Positions 25,384-34,324 are shown, numbered from the stretch's first letter. The stretch: 64,000 bases of DNA from an uncultured Oscillospiraceae bacterium (GCA_910583885.1 CAJUAC010000010.1:1-64000), one strand, 5' to 3'. Notes: a model not told the origin generated them from the sequence alone. Made by a program: numbers and translations.

Positions 25384-25549
25384 GGGTCCGTTCCTCCCTT
25401 TCTTCCGCCATACGGCGTTCACTTTTCTTCACCATACGGCGGTATGCCTGCGAAAGCTGCCATGTCTGGCAAAAAAACGCCTCGCTGCTGGGCATACCGC
25501 CGATTATCAAGCAGGCCCTGACCGGCAATTGGCACAGTAACCGTATCAA

Positions 25550-25588
25550 GTTCTTTTTTGATTCTTTTTTCTTTCAAGAAAAAAGAAT
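25550..25588 (-). repeat. Dispersed palindromic element, A part, copy 3
   Basis: A 13-bp stem (ATTCTTTTTTCTT with its complement) followed by CAAAAAAGAAC, right after the alaS stop codon and in the same orientation relative to the gene as the dxs copy. Confidence 0.7.
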
Positions 25589-25594
25589 GTCTGC

Positions 25595-28258
25595 CTACTT
25601 CGCCTTCTCGTTCACGAAATCATCCAGCGCGGCCAGCGCGTCGTCCAGCTTGAGCAGGTCACTGCCGCCGCCCATGGCGCTGTCCGGCTTGCCGCCGCCC
25701 TTGCCGCCGCAGATGGGGGCGATGGCCTTGATGATCTCCCCGGCCTTGACGCCCCGCGCCACCGCCTGCTTGCCGCAGACAGCCTGGAAGGTGATCTTCC
25801 CGTCATTCACCCCCGCCAGCAGTGCCACCACGTCAGGGGACTTGTCACGCAGGAAATCGCCCATCCTGCGCATGTCGTCGGCGGTCATGCCGCTGCGGGA
25901 CATGGAAACCACTTGCAGCCCCTTCACCTGCTTGGCGTTGAGCAGGAACTGGTCCGCCTCGGAGAGGAACTCCTTGGCCTTCAGCTTCTCAATCACCTGG
26001 CGCAGCTCCCGGACCTCTGCCGTCATCTGCCCGGCCCGCTCCTTCAGGTCGGCGGGCTTCACCTTCAGCGCGGCGGCAGCCTGGAACAGCATGTCCTGGG
26101 CCTTGTTCATCTGCTCCAGGGCCCGCCGGCCGGTGATGGCCTCAATGCGGCGCACGCCGGAGGCCACGGAAAATTCGCTCTCAATGTGGAACTGCCCCGC
26201 CTTGGCGCTGTTATCTAAGTGTGTGCCGCCGCAGAACTCCACGGAGTAGCCCTCCCCGATGTTCACCACCCGGACGATATCGCCATACTTCTCACTAAAC
26301 AGGGCAATCGCCCCGGTTTTCTTGGCCTCCTCAATGGGCATCTCCTGGGCATTCACCTGGTAGCCCTCCAGGATCGCGTCATTGACCACCCGGGAGACCT
26401 CGCTCAGCTCCTGGGCTGTCATGGCCGCAAAGTGGGTGAAGTCGAAGCGCAGGTAGTCCTCCTCCACCAGGGAGCCCGCCTGATGGACGTGGTCGCCCAG
26501 CACAGTGCGCAGGGCCTTGTCCAGCAGATGGGTGGCGGTGTGGGCCCGCATGACGGCCTTCCGCCGCTCCACGTCGATGGACACCTCCACCGCGTCGCCG
26601 GCCTGGATGACGCCGGAGGACACTACGCCGTAGTGGAGATACTTGCCGCCCTTGTTCTTCTGCACATCCCGGACCTGGAACTGCCCCTTTGGCCCTTCCA
26701 TGCAACCGTGGTCCGCCACCTGGCCGCCCATCTCCGCATACAGCGGCGTCTGGTCCAGTACCAGGATGGCCTCCACACCGGCGGCAATCTCCGTGCGGAA
26801 CTCATCCTCCGCCACGATGGCGAGCACCTTCCCCTGGCCGCTGGTGCGGTCATAGCCGGTGAACTGGGTAGCGGGCACGTCCTTGCCAAACTCGATGCCG
26901 GCCCAGCCCAGGTCGCCCAGGGCCTCCCGGGCCTTGCGGGCACGGCTGCGCTGTTCGTCCATCAGCTGCTGGAAGGCGGCCTGGTCCACGGCCATGCCCG
27001 CCTCCTCCACCATCTCCGCCGTCAGGTCGATGGGGAAACCGTAGGTGTCATAGAGCTTGAAGGCGTCCGCGCCGGAGAAGGTCTGCTCCCCCTTCTCCTT
27101 GTGGCCGGCAAGCATGTCGTTAAAGATCCGCATCCCGCCGTCGATGGTCTTGGCAAAGCTCTCCTCCTCCATGCGGATAACCCGGGTGATATAGCTCTCC
27201 TTCTCCCGCAGGTCGGGGTATGCCGCCTCGTTCTCCCCGATCACCGTGGCGCAGACCTCGTAGAGGAAGGGCTCGTTTACCCCCAGCAGCTTCCCATGGC
27301 GGGCGGCGCGGCGCAGCAGGCGGCGCAGGACATAGCCCCGGCCCTCGTTGGAGGGCAGCACGCCGTCGCAGATCATCATGGTGGCGGAGCGGATGTGGTC
27401 GGTGATGACCCGCAGGCTCACGTCGGTCTGGTGGCTCTGGCCGTACTTCGCCCCGGTGATGGCGCTGACCTTGTTGGTGATATTCATCACTGTGTCCACA
27501 TCGAAAAGGGACTCCACATTCTGGCTGACGCAGGCCAGGCGCTCCAGGCCCGCGCCAACATCGATGTTTTTCTGTGCCAGCTCGGTGTAGCAGCCCTGGC
27601 CGTCGTTGTCAAACTGGCTGAAGACGTTGTTCCAGATCTCAATATACCGGTCGCAGTCGCAGCCCACCGTGCAGCCGGGCTTGCCGCAGCCATACGCCTC
27701 GCCCCGGTCATAATAGATCTCCGAGCAGGGGCCGCAGGGGCCGGAGCCGTGCTCCCAGAAGTTATCCTCCTTGCCGAACTTGAAGATACGCTCAACGGGG
27801 ATGCCGATGTCCTTGTGCCAGATCTCAAAGGCCTCATCGTCGGCGGGCGTGGTCTCGTTCCCGGCGAAAACAGAGGGGTAGAGGCGGTCGGGCTCCAGGC
27901 CCATCCACTCCGGGCTGGTCAGGAACTCCCAGCACCAGGCAATGGCCTCCTTCTTGAAATAGTCGCCAAAGGAGAAGTTGCCCAGCATCTCGAAGTAGGT
28001 GCCATGGCGGGCGGTCTTGCCGATGTTCTCAATGTCGCCGGTGCGGATGCACTTCTGGCAGGTACACACCCGCCGGCGGGGGGGCTCCACCTCGCCGGTG
28101 AAATAGGGCTTCATGGGGGCCATGCCGCTGTTGATGAGCAGCAGGCTGGCGTCATTCTGGGGGATGAGGGAAAAGCTGGGGAGGCGGAGGTGGTCCTTGC
28201 TCTCATAGAATTTCAGGAACATCTCCCGCAGTTCGTTCAGGCCGAATGATTTGTGCAT
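25595..28258 (-). CDS. alaS: Alanyl-tRNA synthetase
   Basis: 887 aa, full length, with AAGGAGAG 7-8 nt before the ATG at 28258. Class II catalytic core (residues 1-360, with KCIRTGDIENIGKTARH and the GCGKPGCTVGCDCD insertion), tRNA-recognition region, an editing domain whose zinc ligands lie in HTATHLLDKA (near 555) and CGGTHLDN (near 660), and a C-terminal glycine-rich C-Ala domain. Charges tRNA-Ala and clears mischarged Ser and Gly. It lies 44 bp after the hydrolase gene, with no strong promoter between, and is probably controlled by the T-box 2.7 kb upstream. Confidence 0.98.
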   Translation of the reverse strand: MHKSFGLNELREMFLKFYESKDHLRLPSFSLIPQNDASLLLINSGMAPMKPYFTGEVEPPRRRVCTCQKCIRTGDIENIGKTARHGTYFEMLGNFSFGDYFKKEAIAWCWEFLTSPEWMGLEPDRLYPSVFAGNETTPADDEAFEIWHKDIGIPVERIFKFGKEDNFWEHGSGPCGPCSEIYYDRGEAYGCGKPGCTVGCDCDRYIEIWNNVFSQFDNDGQGCYTELAQKNIDVGAGLERLACVSQNVESLFDVDTVMNITNKVSAITGAKYGQSHQTDVSLRVITDHIRSATMMICDGVLPSNEGRGYVLRRLLRRAARHGKLLGVNEPFLYEVCATVIGENEAAYPDLREKESYITRVIRMEEESFAKTIDGGMRIFNDMLAGHKEKGEQTFSGADAFKLYDTYGFPIDLTAEMVEEAGMAVDQAAFQQLMDEQRSRARKAREALGDLGWAGIEFGKDVPATQFTGYDRTSGQGKVLAIVAEDEFRTEIAAGVEAILVLDQTPLYAEMGGQVADHGCMEGPKGQFQVRDVQKNKGGKYLHYGVVSSGVIQAGDAVEVSIDVERRKAVMRAHTATHLLDKALRTVLGDHVHQAGSLVEEDYLRFDFTHFAAMTAQELSEVSRVVNDAILEGYQVNAQEMPIEEAKKTGAIALFSEKYGDIVRVVNIGEGYSVEFCGGTHLDNSAKAGQFHIESEFSVASGVRRIEAITGRRALEQMNKAQDMLFQAAAALKVKPADLKERAGQMTAEVRELRQVIEKLKAKEFLSEADQFLLNAKQVKGLQVVSMSRSGMTADDMRRMGDFLRDKSPDVVALLAGVNDGKITFQAVCGKQAVARGVKAGEIIKAIAPICGGKGGGKPDSAMGGGSDLLKLDDALAALDDFVNEKAK

Positions 28259-28302
28259 GGGTCTCTCTCCTTTACTATGATATATGATAAATATAGCATC
28301 CG

Positions 28303-30474
28303 TTACTGGAAAGGGCGGCGGGCCTCCAGTCCAATATTATCCAGCGCCGCCTGCCCTGAACCGTCAAATACAAAGGAAACCGCGGTAATGGCCGTGAGGT
28401 CAATCCCTTCCCCCTCGGGGGCAAAGCCCTCTGCGGGGATGGAGACCGTGGCAAAGGCCGGTTTGTAGGAACAGGTACCAAACACATAGTCCAGCTTATC
28501 TGCCCGCACAGGCAGGATGGGGAACACGGCGGCAAAATCGCTGATCTGCGCCGCAGCGGTCTCCCCCGCCGCGTCCGTCAGGACAACCGTGCCATCCGCC
28601 AGCGACAGATCCCCCCGCTCCACGGCGGCGGTGTCCAGGTCGCACAGGTCGAAGGCCAGCGTCTGCCCGGCCAGGTCCATAGCCGGAAGGGACAGCGTAT
28701 AGGATGCCGTCCCCCGCCATTTCAGGCGGACCGCATAGGTGCCGTCGGCTGTCCCGTTGTCAAAGTCCATCAGTTCCTCCCGCCACAGGTCCATCCCGGC
28801 GGCGGAGAGGGTCACACCCTCCATTGAGGCGGTCTCCAGATCCGAGTCCTCCTCGAAATCCGCAATGGGCGTCCAGCCGGAGGTCTCATAGCACTGGACA
28901 TACACCGTCCCCGGCAGCTGGGCGGCGCAGCTGTCCCAGTCGGTCAGCAGCGTCCGGCAGCTCTCATCCCCCAGCAGCGTCACGTCCAGGAACACCTTGA
29001 TAAACAGCCGGGCAACCGCCTGCTGGTCCGCCTCGTCCAGCAGGCCCTCCACGTTCAGGAGCGTGGAGAAGGGCCCCGTCTGGTCGTATGCGCCCCACAA
29101 GGAGTTGAACTGCCCATGATTGGCCCCGGCTATGTACAACGCGGTTTTGAGGCAGTCCTTTTGGCCGGTAAAGGCGATATTTTCATACTGGGTCATGCCC
29201 ATGAAGCTGCTCACGTCCCGGTCCGCCGCCCCGTGAAGGAGCAGGTAGTTGACGTCCTCCAGCTCCACGCTGTGGTCTGCGGGCTTGTACTGGTTGACTG
29301 TGGGGGCCAGGGCGATGATGGAGCGGATCGTATAGTGGTAGTCAAATCGGATCGCGCCGTTTTCCGGGTAGCGGTCGTAGCCATTGAAAAGGTAGGCTGT
29401 GGCCACCATCTCCCCGCCCCGGCTGTGGCCGGCAATGGCGATGTTCCCGCTGTCCAGCCGCCCATAGAGGGGGTTCCCCTTATCCTGGGCGTACCCCAGC
29501 AGCAGGCCGATGTGCTCCAGCAGCAGCACGGCCCGGCCGTCGTTCTCCCCAATGAGCATATTGCAGGCGTTCTGGTTCACCGATACCACCACATAGCCGT
29601 GGGAGGCCAGGTATTCCCCCAGGTAGGCGTAGCCCAGGTAGGAGTCTGTGGAAATCTCATGGTTGCCGTGGGCGATGAACAGCACCGGGCACGCCTCGCC
29701 GTCCGCCGGGTACCAGACCCGCCCCTCCATAGGCACCTGGCTGAGGTCGTAGTCCCAGTACACGTCCACGAAGTTCCCCACCAGGTCGCCGGTGTCCCGG
29801 CTCATGTAGGCGCTCAGGTCTACCGTCCCGGCTTCTATCTCCTGCCCCGGTCCGTAGTCCACCACCGCTGTAGGGTGGGGGCCCGGCCCCAGGGAGGGCT
29901 CCAACGCCGTCAGGCGGGCGTCCCGGTTCTGGTTCAGGGCCAGATACCGCCGGATGTCCTGATCCGCAAAGCCGCTGGTGAAGAGGAACACCCCCAGCAG
30001 GGCCGTCATGCCCGTAGAGAGCAGGGCTGCTGAGACGGTCAAAGGCGTCACCCGCCGGCGCAGGATGCCCCACCAGGACGCCGCCAGCAGCCACAATGCT
30101 GCGGCGACCAGGGCAGAAAACAGCCACACCCGGTACGTCCACCCCTCCCCGGCCCCCTGCACCACCGTGTAGGCCGCAGAGCCCCAGAGCATCCCCAGGG
30201 ACAGGAGCCAGGCCAGATCGTGCCCTAAAAGCCGGCGCAGCAGCTTTCGCGCCAGCCAGAGCCCCAGCTCCAGCGCCGCCAGGACGGCGCAGCAGAGCAC
30301 CGTGTACCCCACCGGCCTGGGCCAGAAGGTGGCCGCCAGCCAGGAGCCTGCCACCAGGGCGGTTACTGCCGCGCCCATTTGGCACAGGGCGGTCCCCGCA
30401 CCGTCAAAGTACGATACCATGCGGTGCAGCCAACGCCGCAGCCAGTTCACACGCCCGGTCAAAAGCTGATTCAA
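28303..30474 (-). CDS. Membrane-anchored alpha/beta hydrolase
   Basis: 723 aa from a TTG at 30474 with a perfect AGGAGG 8 nt upstream; a further upstream start would overlap the lipoprotein gene and lacks a site. Four or five membrane segments (about residues 28-185) precede an extracellular hydrolase domain with oxyanion FIAHGNHE near 270, nucleophile elbow GHSRGGE near 348 and a candidate catalytic His in GANHGQF near 446. The last 200 residues form a beta-rich module resembling a carbohydrate-binding or lectin fold. The domain resembles cutinase/PET-hydrolase-like lipases. Substrate unknown, perhaps an ester on envelope or host polymers. Confidence 0.8.
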   Translation of the reverse strand: MNQLLTGRVNWLRRWLHRMVSYFDGAGTALCQMGAAVTALVAGSWLAATFWPRPVGYTVLCCAVLAALELGLWLARKLLRRLLGHDLAWLLSLGMLWGSAAYTVVQGAGEGWTYRVWLFSALVAAALWLLAASWWGILRRRVTPLTVSAALLSTGMTALLGVFLFTSGFADQDIRRYLALNQNRDARLTALEPSLGPGPHPTAVVDYGPGQEIEAGTVDLSAYMSRDTGDLVGNFVDVYWDYDLSQVPMEGRVWYPADGEACPVLFIAHGNHEISTDSYLGYAYLGEYLASHGYVVVSVNQNACNMLIGENDGRAVLLLEHIGLLLGYAQDKGNPLYGRLDSGNIAIAGHSRGGEMVATAYLFNGYDRYPENGAIRFDYHYTIRSIIALAPTVNQYKPADHSVELEDVNYLLLHGAADRDVSSFMGMTQYENIAFTGQKDCLKTALYIAGANHGQFNSLWGAYDQTGPFSTLLNVEGLLDEADQQAVARLFIKVFLDVTLLGDESCRTLLTDWDSCAAQLPGTVYVQCYETSGWTPIADFEEDSDLETASMEGVTLSAAGMDLWREELMDFDNGTADGTYAVRLKWRGTASYTLSLPAMDLAGQTLAFDLCDLDTAAVERGDLSLADGTVVLTDAAGETAAAQISDFAAVFPILPVRADKLDYVFGTCSYKPAFATVSIPAEGFAPEGEGIDLTAITAVSFVFDGSGQAALDNIGLEARRPFQ

Positions 30475-30514
30475 ATTGACATTCCTCCTGTGGATTGCTT
30501 GGTGCCCGCTCCCC

Positions 30515-30928
30515 CTACTGGCGATTGATTTCCAAACCAATCAGCGTCAGATCCGGGTCAAAGGCCAGGCGGAAGAGCGCCTTGTCCTTGGAGAAGGTGC
30601 AGTAGAGCACCGCCACACCGTATTCCTCCCCGTTGGAGGATTGGCCGGTGGCCATACTGCTCTCAATCTGCTTGTATACGCCCGCGCCGTCCAGCTGCCG
30701 CAGGGTCAGGCTCTGCAAATCCTCCGCCGTCACGCCCTCTGCCACATCCTCGCGCAGCAGGGCGTGGACCTCGTCGAATGCCCCGCCCACCAGCAGCATC
30801 ATCACATCGCGCCCTGCCGCCAGCAGGGCGGCCTCCTCCATCCCCGCAGGCAGGGGGTTCCCCCCGCACCCAGCCAGGACCAGCAGCGCCAGCACTGCCC
30901 ATGCCGCCCGCTTCAGCCGTGCCGCCAT
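30515..30928 (-). CDS. DUF3887-type lipoprotein
   Basis: 137 aa; ATG at 30928 has AGGAGG 9 nt upstream. The signal ends in LVLAGC (Cys at residue 21). The mature part (GRDVMMLLVGGAFDEV, ending GLEIN) matches the DUF3887 domain, which in other Firmicutes is fused to or adjacent to alpha/beta hydrolases. Here it directly precedes such a hydrolase, so the two probably work together at the cell surface. First gene after the T-box leader. Confidence 0.75.
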   Translation of the reverse strand: MAARLKRAAWAVLALLVLAGCGGNPLPAGMEEAALLAAGRDVMMLLVGGAFDEVHALLREDVAEGVTAEDLQSLTLRQLDGAGVYKQIESSMATGQSSNGEEYGVAVLYCTFSKDKALFRLAFDPDLTLIGLEINRQ

Positions 30929-30952
30929 CCATCAACACCTCCTTTTCCGGGC

Positions 30953-31175
30953 AAAAAGAAAAACCTACGCCCACCACATAGGGGCGAAGGTCTCGCGGTA
31001 CCACCCTAATTTATCCCCTCAGGGGGACCTTACCGGCCCTGTAACGGGGGCCAGGCCGTGCGGCTCCACGCCGCCTGCTCGGAAGTGGCCGCGCCGGATG
31101 CTGTGCCGCGGGGCTCGCACCCTCCCCCGCTCGCTTTGGCCGCTGTCCTGCGCTCGTTTCCTCATCGCCTTTGTC
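30953..31175 (-). promoter_or_regulatory. T-box leader (probable tRNA-Ala)
   Basis: The leftward transcript carries the T-box signature AGGGTGGTACCGCG (30994-31007), which pairs with the uncharged tRNA acceptor end, and then a terminator hairpin (30963-30991: ACCTACGCCC with GGGCGAAGGT, one mismatch) and a T-rich run. Stem I features are visible upstream: the GATGAGGAAACGAG start, an apical GGGTGCGAGCCC, and GCCA before CTTCCGAGC, which reads as an Ala (GCC) specifier. alaS is the third gene downstream, consistent with that reading. Confidence 0.9.
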
Positions 31176-31181
31176 AACCGT

Positions 31182-31209
31182 ATTATAGCACACATTTCCC
31201 CCTTGTCAA
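31182..31209 (-). promoter_or_regulatory. Promoter of the T-box/alaS operon
   Basis: Leftward TTGACA (31204-31209) and TATAAT (31182-31187), both perfect, with a 16-bp spacer. Confidence 0.9.
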
Positions 31210-31268
31210 CAGGGAGAACTGCGCCAATTTTTTTGCAATATATCCGCTTCCATCCAGGAGGGCAAACA

Positions 31269-31292
31269 GGCGGGCCCCCGCAGGGGCCCGCC
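31269..31292 (-). terminator. Terminator after the efp operon
   Basis: A 10-bp GC stem (GGCGGGCCCC with GGGGCCCGCC, 4-nt loop) 28 bp past the stop of the zinc-ribbon gene; on the leftward strand it is followed by TGTTTG. Confidence 0.7.
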
Positions 31293-31319
31293 CGCCATCC
31301 GCATCAGCTGCGGGACAGA

Positions 31320-31772
31320 TCAATCGTCGTCATCCTCGTCCTCTTCCCCGCCTGCGCCGTCGCCTTCACACGCGCCGCAGCAGCCAGAGCAGCCGCTCAT
31401 ATCCTCCAGGTCGAACTCCAGCTTCTCCCCGCAGTTGGGGCACAGGATGGAGCCGTCGGCCAGGATCGTCTCGTCAAAGAAGATCTCCTCCTCACAGTTG
31501 GGGCAGGTGGTCTGATAGACCTCGTCGTCCCCATCCCCATCCTCCTCATCCTGCTCATAGAGGAAGGTCTCCACGTCGCTCAGGTCGTCGCTGACCGCGT
31601 CCAGCCCCTCCTCCAGCTCGCCCTGCTCATCGCGGATGTCCTGGAGCTCCAGGGCAACATCGTCCAGAATGTCGATCATCACCTTGAGGAGTTTGCCCTC
31701 CTTGGACTTGGTGTCCAGGCCAAGGCCCTCCGCCAAGCCCTTCATATACGCGACCTTTTCCAGAATTTCCAT
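31320..31772 (-). CDS. CD1247-type zinc-ribbon protein
   Basis: 150 aa from the ATG at 31772 (AAAGGAG, 7-8-nt spacer; an ATG two codons upstream is too close to the site). Residues 1-75 are a helical N-terminal domain (EKVAYMKGLAEGLGLD) matching the CD1247 N-terminal family of Clostridia. Then two CPNC pairs (near 88 and 110) form a zinc ribbon, and a CSGCCGAC segment ends in an Asp/Glu-rich tail. The function is unknown; it regularly follows efp, as here (91 bp). Confidence 0.85.
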   Translation of the reverse strand: MEILEKVAYMKGLAEGLGLDTKSKEGKLLKVMIDILDDVALELQDIRDEQGELEEGLDAVSDDLSDVETFLYEQDEEDGDGDDEVYQTTCPNCEEEIFFDETILADGSILCPNCGEKLEFDLEDMSGCSGCCGACEGDGAGGEEDEDDDD

Positions 31773-31863
31773 CGTCATTCTCCTTTCAAAAAGTCATGCC
31801 GGTTGGTACTCTCCTCCTACAGCGCACGGCCCCAGGCCGGTGGGGACATGAAGAAAGCGGGGG

Positions 31864-32433
31864 TCAGTTCTTGCAGCGGGACAGGTACTCGCCGGTGCGG
31901 GTGTCAATGGTGATCTTGTCGCCCACATCAATAAAAAGGGGCACCTTGATCTCCGCGCCGGTCTCCAGGACAGCGGGCTTGGTCACATTGGTGGCGGTGT
32001 TGCCGGCAAAGCCGGGCTCGGTATCTGTCACCTCGAGATCCATGAAGTTGGGGGCCTCCAGGCCGAACACGGTCCCCTTGTAGCTGAGCACCTTGCAGAC
32101 AGTATTCTCCTTGACGAAGCGGAATGCGTCGCCCAGCAGGTCCTTGTTCAGGGGCACCATATCGTAGGTCTCCTGGTCCATGAAGTAGTACAGGTCGCCG
32201 TCGTTGTAGCTGTACTCCATGTCCTTGCGCTCCACAAAGGCCTCCTCGAATTTGGCAGTGGGGTTGAAGCTGGTCTCAGTCACCGCGCCCGTCACCACGT
32301 TCTTCATCTTCGTGCGCACAAAGGCTGCACCCTTGCCGGGCTTGACGTGCTGGAACTCGATGACCTGCATCACCTTGCCGTCCATCTCAAAAGTCTTGCC
32401 GTTGCGGAATTCGCCGGCGGTAATTGTTGCCAT
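31864..32433 (-). CDS. efp: Elongation factor P
   Basis: 189 aa. Relieves ribosome stalling at polyproline. AGGAGG lies 9 nt before the ATG at 32433. Domain I contains the loop KPGKGAAFVR near residues 31-40, with Lys at the tip where modification occurs in other species; the C-terminus ends with the conserved GDKITIDTRTGEYLSR. First gene of a two-gene operon with the zinc-ribbon protein. Confidence 0.97.
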   Translation of the reverse strand: MATITAGEFRNGKTFEMDGKVMQVIEFQHVKPGKGAAFVRTKMKNVVTGAVTETSFNPTAKFEEAFVERKDMEYSYNDGDLYYFMDQETYDMVPLNKDLLGDAFRFVKENTVCKVLSYKGTVFGLEAPNFMDLEVTDTEPGFAGNTATNVTKPAVLETGAEIKVPLFIDVGDKITIDTRTGEYLSRCKN

Positions 32434-32474
32434 ATGGTATATCCTCCTAAATGGAATAAAATTGTCCTTGGGCC

Positions 32475-32503
32475 ATTTTACCGTATTCCCGGCGTAAATG
32501 CAA
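32475..32503 (-). promoter_or_regulatory. Promoter of efp
   Basis: Leftward TTGCAT (32498-32503) and TAAAAT (32475-32480) with a 17-bp spacer. Confidence 0.75.
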
Positions 32504-32637
32504 GTATTTTGTAAAGAATTCCCGCCCTTTTTCAGCAGCTTCCCGCCGCACTCCGCTGCAATGGGCCTTCCGGCCTAGTATATGCTGCCCGCCCCTCCGC
32601 CATCCGTCCAAATATTGGCGGCAGCCGCTGGCGTGCG

Positions 32638-32672
32638 CAAAAAAATGGGGGAGCGGCCCATGCCCCTCCCCG
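32638..32672 (-). terminator. Terminator of the spoIIA operon
   Basis: GGGGAG/CTCCCC stem with a 12-nt loop immediately after the sigF stop, followed on the leftward strand by ATTTTTTTG. Confidence 0.8.
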
Positions 32673-33377
32673 CTACCCCAGCTCCTGGCGCAGCTTTTCA
32701 ATTGCCCGCTTCTCCAGCCGGGATACCTGCACCTGGCTGACGCCCAGGACCCGGGCGCACTGCTGCTGGGTCAGGCCCTTGAAAAAGCGCAGGAGGATGG
32801 TTTCCCGCTCCCGCTCCGGCAGCTTGCCGATGGCCGTGCGCAGGGCGATGCGCTCCACCATCCCCTCCTCGGTGGCCGGGCTGGCCAGGGTGGACTCCAG
32901 GGTCAGCCCATCGGCATTCTCCTGCTGCAAGCTGTCCGGCGGCGCGGCGGCCAGCTCCGCAGCAGCAATTTCCTCCACAGACAGGCCCGTGGCCTCGCTG
33001 AGCTCTGAGAGCACCGGCTCCCGGCCCAGCTGGGTGCGCAGCCTCTCCCGGGCGGCGTAGATGCTCACGCTCTGCTCCTTGAGGGTGCGCCCCACCTTAA
33101 TCATGCTGTTGTCCCGCAGATACCGCCGGATCTCCCCGGCGATTTTGGGGACCGCATAGGTGGAAAACTGGGTGCCGTAGCCCGCGTCAAACCCCCGCAC
33201 CGCCTTAAGGAACCCCAGGCATCCCAGCTGGTAGAGGTCGTCGGGCTCTGCGCCCTTGCCGTAATAGCGGCGCACTACCGCCCAGATCAGGCCGCTGTTC
33301 TCCTCCAGCACCTGGGCCGTAGCCGCCTCGTCCCCCCGCCTGGCCTGCTCCAGCAGGTCCAGGGCGCTGGCGGTCAC
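32673..33377 (-). CDS. sigF: Sporulation sigma factor F
   Basis: 234 aa. Forespore-specific sigma factor of the SigB/F/G group. Region 2 (DDLYQLGCLGFLKAVRGFD near 45-63, then FSTYAVPKIAGEIRRYLRD) and region 4 (LTQQQCARVLGVSQVQVSRLEKRA near 200-223) are complete. Held by SpoIIAB until SpoIIAA releases it. Starts 4 bp before the end of spoIIAB. Its presence shows the organism is, or derives from, an endospore former. Confidence 0.97.
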   Translation of the reverse strand: MTASALDLLEQARRGDEAATAQVLEENSGLIWAVVRRYYGKGAEPDDLYQLGCLGFLKAVRGFDAGYGTQFSTYAVPKIAGEIRRYLRDNSMIKVGRTLKEQSVSIYAARERLRTQLGREPVLSELSEATGLSVEEIAAAELAAAPPDSLQQENADGLTLESTLASPATEEGMVERIALRTAIGKLPERERETILLRFFKGLTQQQCARVLGVSQVQVSRLEKRAIEKLRQELG

Positions 33378-33820
33378 TTCGCCGGCCGGCGGGGCTGAAT
33401 GCGCCGGCGCATGGTGACGCGGGTCCCCTTCCCCTGGGTCGAGCGGACATACAGCTTGTCCATAAAGCTCTCCATGATGGTGAAGCCCATGCCGCTGCGG
33501 TCCTCCCCGCCAGTGGTGTACAGGGGCTGGCGGGCCTGCTCCACATCCGCGATGCCTTTGCCCCAGTCCCGCACCGTGATCTCCAGTACGTCCCCCTCCA
33601 GCACCTGGGCCCGCACGGCAATGCGGCCCAGGGCATCTGGGTAGGCGTGGACAATGGCGTTGGTCACAGCCTCGCTGACGGCTGTCTTAATATCCCCCAG
33701 CTCCTCCAGCGTCGGGTCCAGCTGGGCCGCAAAGCAGGCCACAGCCCCCCGGGCAAAGGCCTCGTTGGCGCTGCGGCTGAGAAATTCAAGGGATATGTAG
33801 TTTGTACTCCTGGTCTTCAT
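33374..33820 (-). CDS. spoIIAB: Anti-sigma F factor SpoIIAB
   Basis: 148 aa. Serine kinase and anti-sigma factor with a GHKL ATPase fold: N-box EAVTNAIVHAY near residue 50, DWGKGI near 86 and the GGEDRSGMGFTIME lid/G-box near 103. It binds SigF or phosphorylates SpoIIAA. Middle gene of spoIIAA-spoIIAB-sigF. Confidence 0.97.
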   Translation of the reverse strand: MKTRSTNYISLEFLSRSANEAFARGAVACFAAQLDPTLEELGDIKTAVSEAVTNAIVHAYPDALGRIAVRAQVLEGDVLEITVRDWGKGIADVEQARQPLYTTGGEDRSGMGFTIMESFMDKLYVRSTQGKGTRVTMRRRIQPRRPAK

Positions 33821-33831
33821 CCCGCACCTCC

Positions 33832-34137
33832 TTATATCAGATCTACATAGCGGTTCAGGCCCGCCGTCTCCAGCACCCGTGCCGCCTGGCGCGGGATGTT
33901 GACCACCACCAGCGTGCCGGAGAGGGCCTCCATCCTGCGTTTTGCCCGCAGCACTACCGCAATCCCAGAGCTGTCCATAAACGTCAGCCCCCCCAGGTCA
34001 AGCAGCGTCTTGACGGGCAGGTTCTGCTCCATGCACCGGTCAATGGACTCCATCAAGTCCTTGGCCGCGTGGTGGTCCAGCTCACCGGTGAGGGTGATGG
34101 TGAGCTGCCGGTTCTCCGCCTTGTACTTCATCTCCAT
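33832..34137 (-). CDS. spoIIAA: Anti-sigma F factor antagonist SpoIIAA
   Basis: 101 aa STAS-domain protein; AAAGGAG lies 7 nt before the ATG at 34137. The phosphorylation site is in FMDSSGIAVV, with the Ser near residue 57. Dephosphorylated by SpoIIE, it frees SigF from SpoIIAB. First gene of the spoIIA operon; upstream lies a terminator-like hairpin in the leader. Confidence 0.96.
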   Translation of the reverse strand: MEMKYKAENRQLTITLTGELDHHAAKDLMESIDRCMEQNLPVKTLLDLGGLTFMDSSGIAVVLRAKRRMEALSGTLVVVNIPRQAARVLETAGLNRYVDLI

Positions 34138-34156
34138 AGCTTGTCTCCTTTGTGCG

Positions 34157-34191
34157 AAAAAATGGCCGCAAGCTCTTTGCTTGCAGCCATT
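34157..34191 (-). terminator. Terminator-like hairpin in front of spoIIAA
   Basis: A 13-bp stem with one G-U pair (34161-34173 with 34179-34191) followed by six T on the leftward strand, ending only about 20 nt before the spoIIAA start and just ahead of its ribosome site. It may end the chemoreceptor transcript or act as an attenuator for spoIIA. An AGGAATA motif like a sigma-H -35 lies at 34242-34248, but I find no matching GAAT -10. Confidence 0.65.
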
Positions 34192-34264
34192 ATAAGATGG
34201 TCCGGCGGTGGGTTTTTGTCGAAACGGGGCGTGTTGGAAAATATTCCTGCGCCGGAAGGCAGGC

Positions 34265-34296
34265 GGGCCGCAGCCCGTGGGACCGGGCTGCGGCCC
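34265..34296 (-). terminator. Strong hairpin after the chemoreceptor gene
   Basis: A 12-bp stem GGGCCGCAGCCC with GGGCTGCGGCCC (one G-U pair, 8-nt loop) plus flanking pairs, 28 bp past the gene end. No T-tract follows directly. Confidence 0.55.
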
Positions 34297-34324
34297 TCGC
34301 CTGGAATGGCGGGAATAGCCTGTG

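Noticed and set aside
26219..28249. A 676-codon plus-strand frame opposite alaS
   Set aside because: Antisense shadow; composition is typical of complement frames in high-GC DNA.
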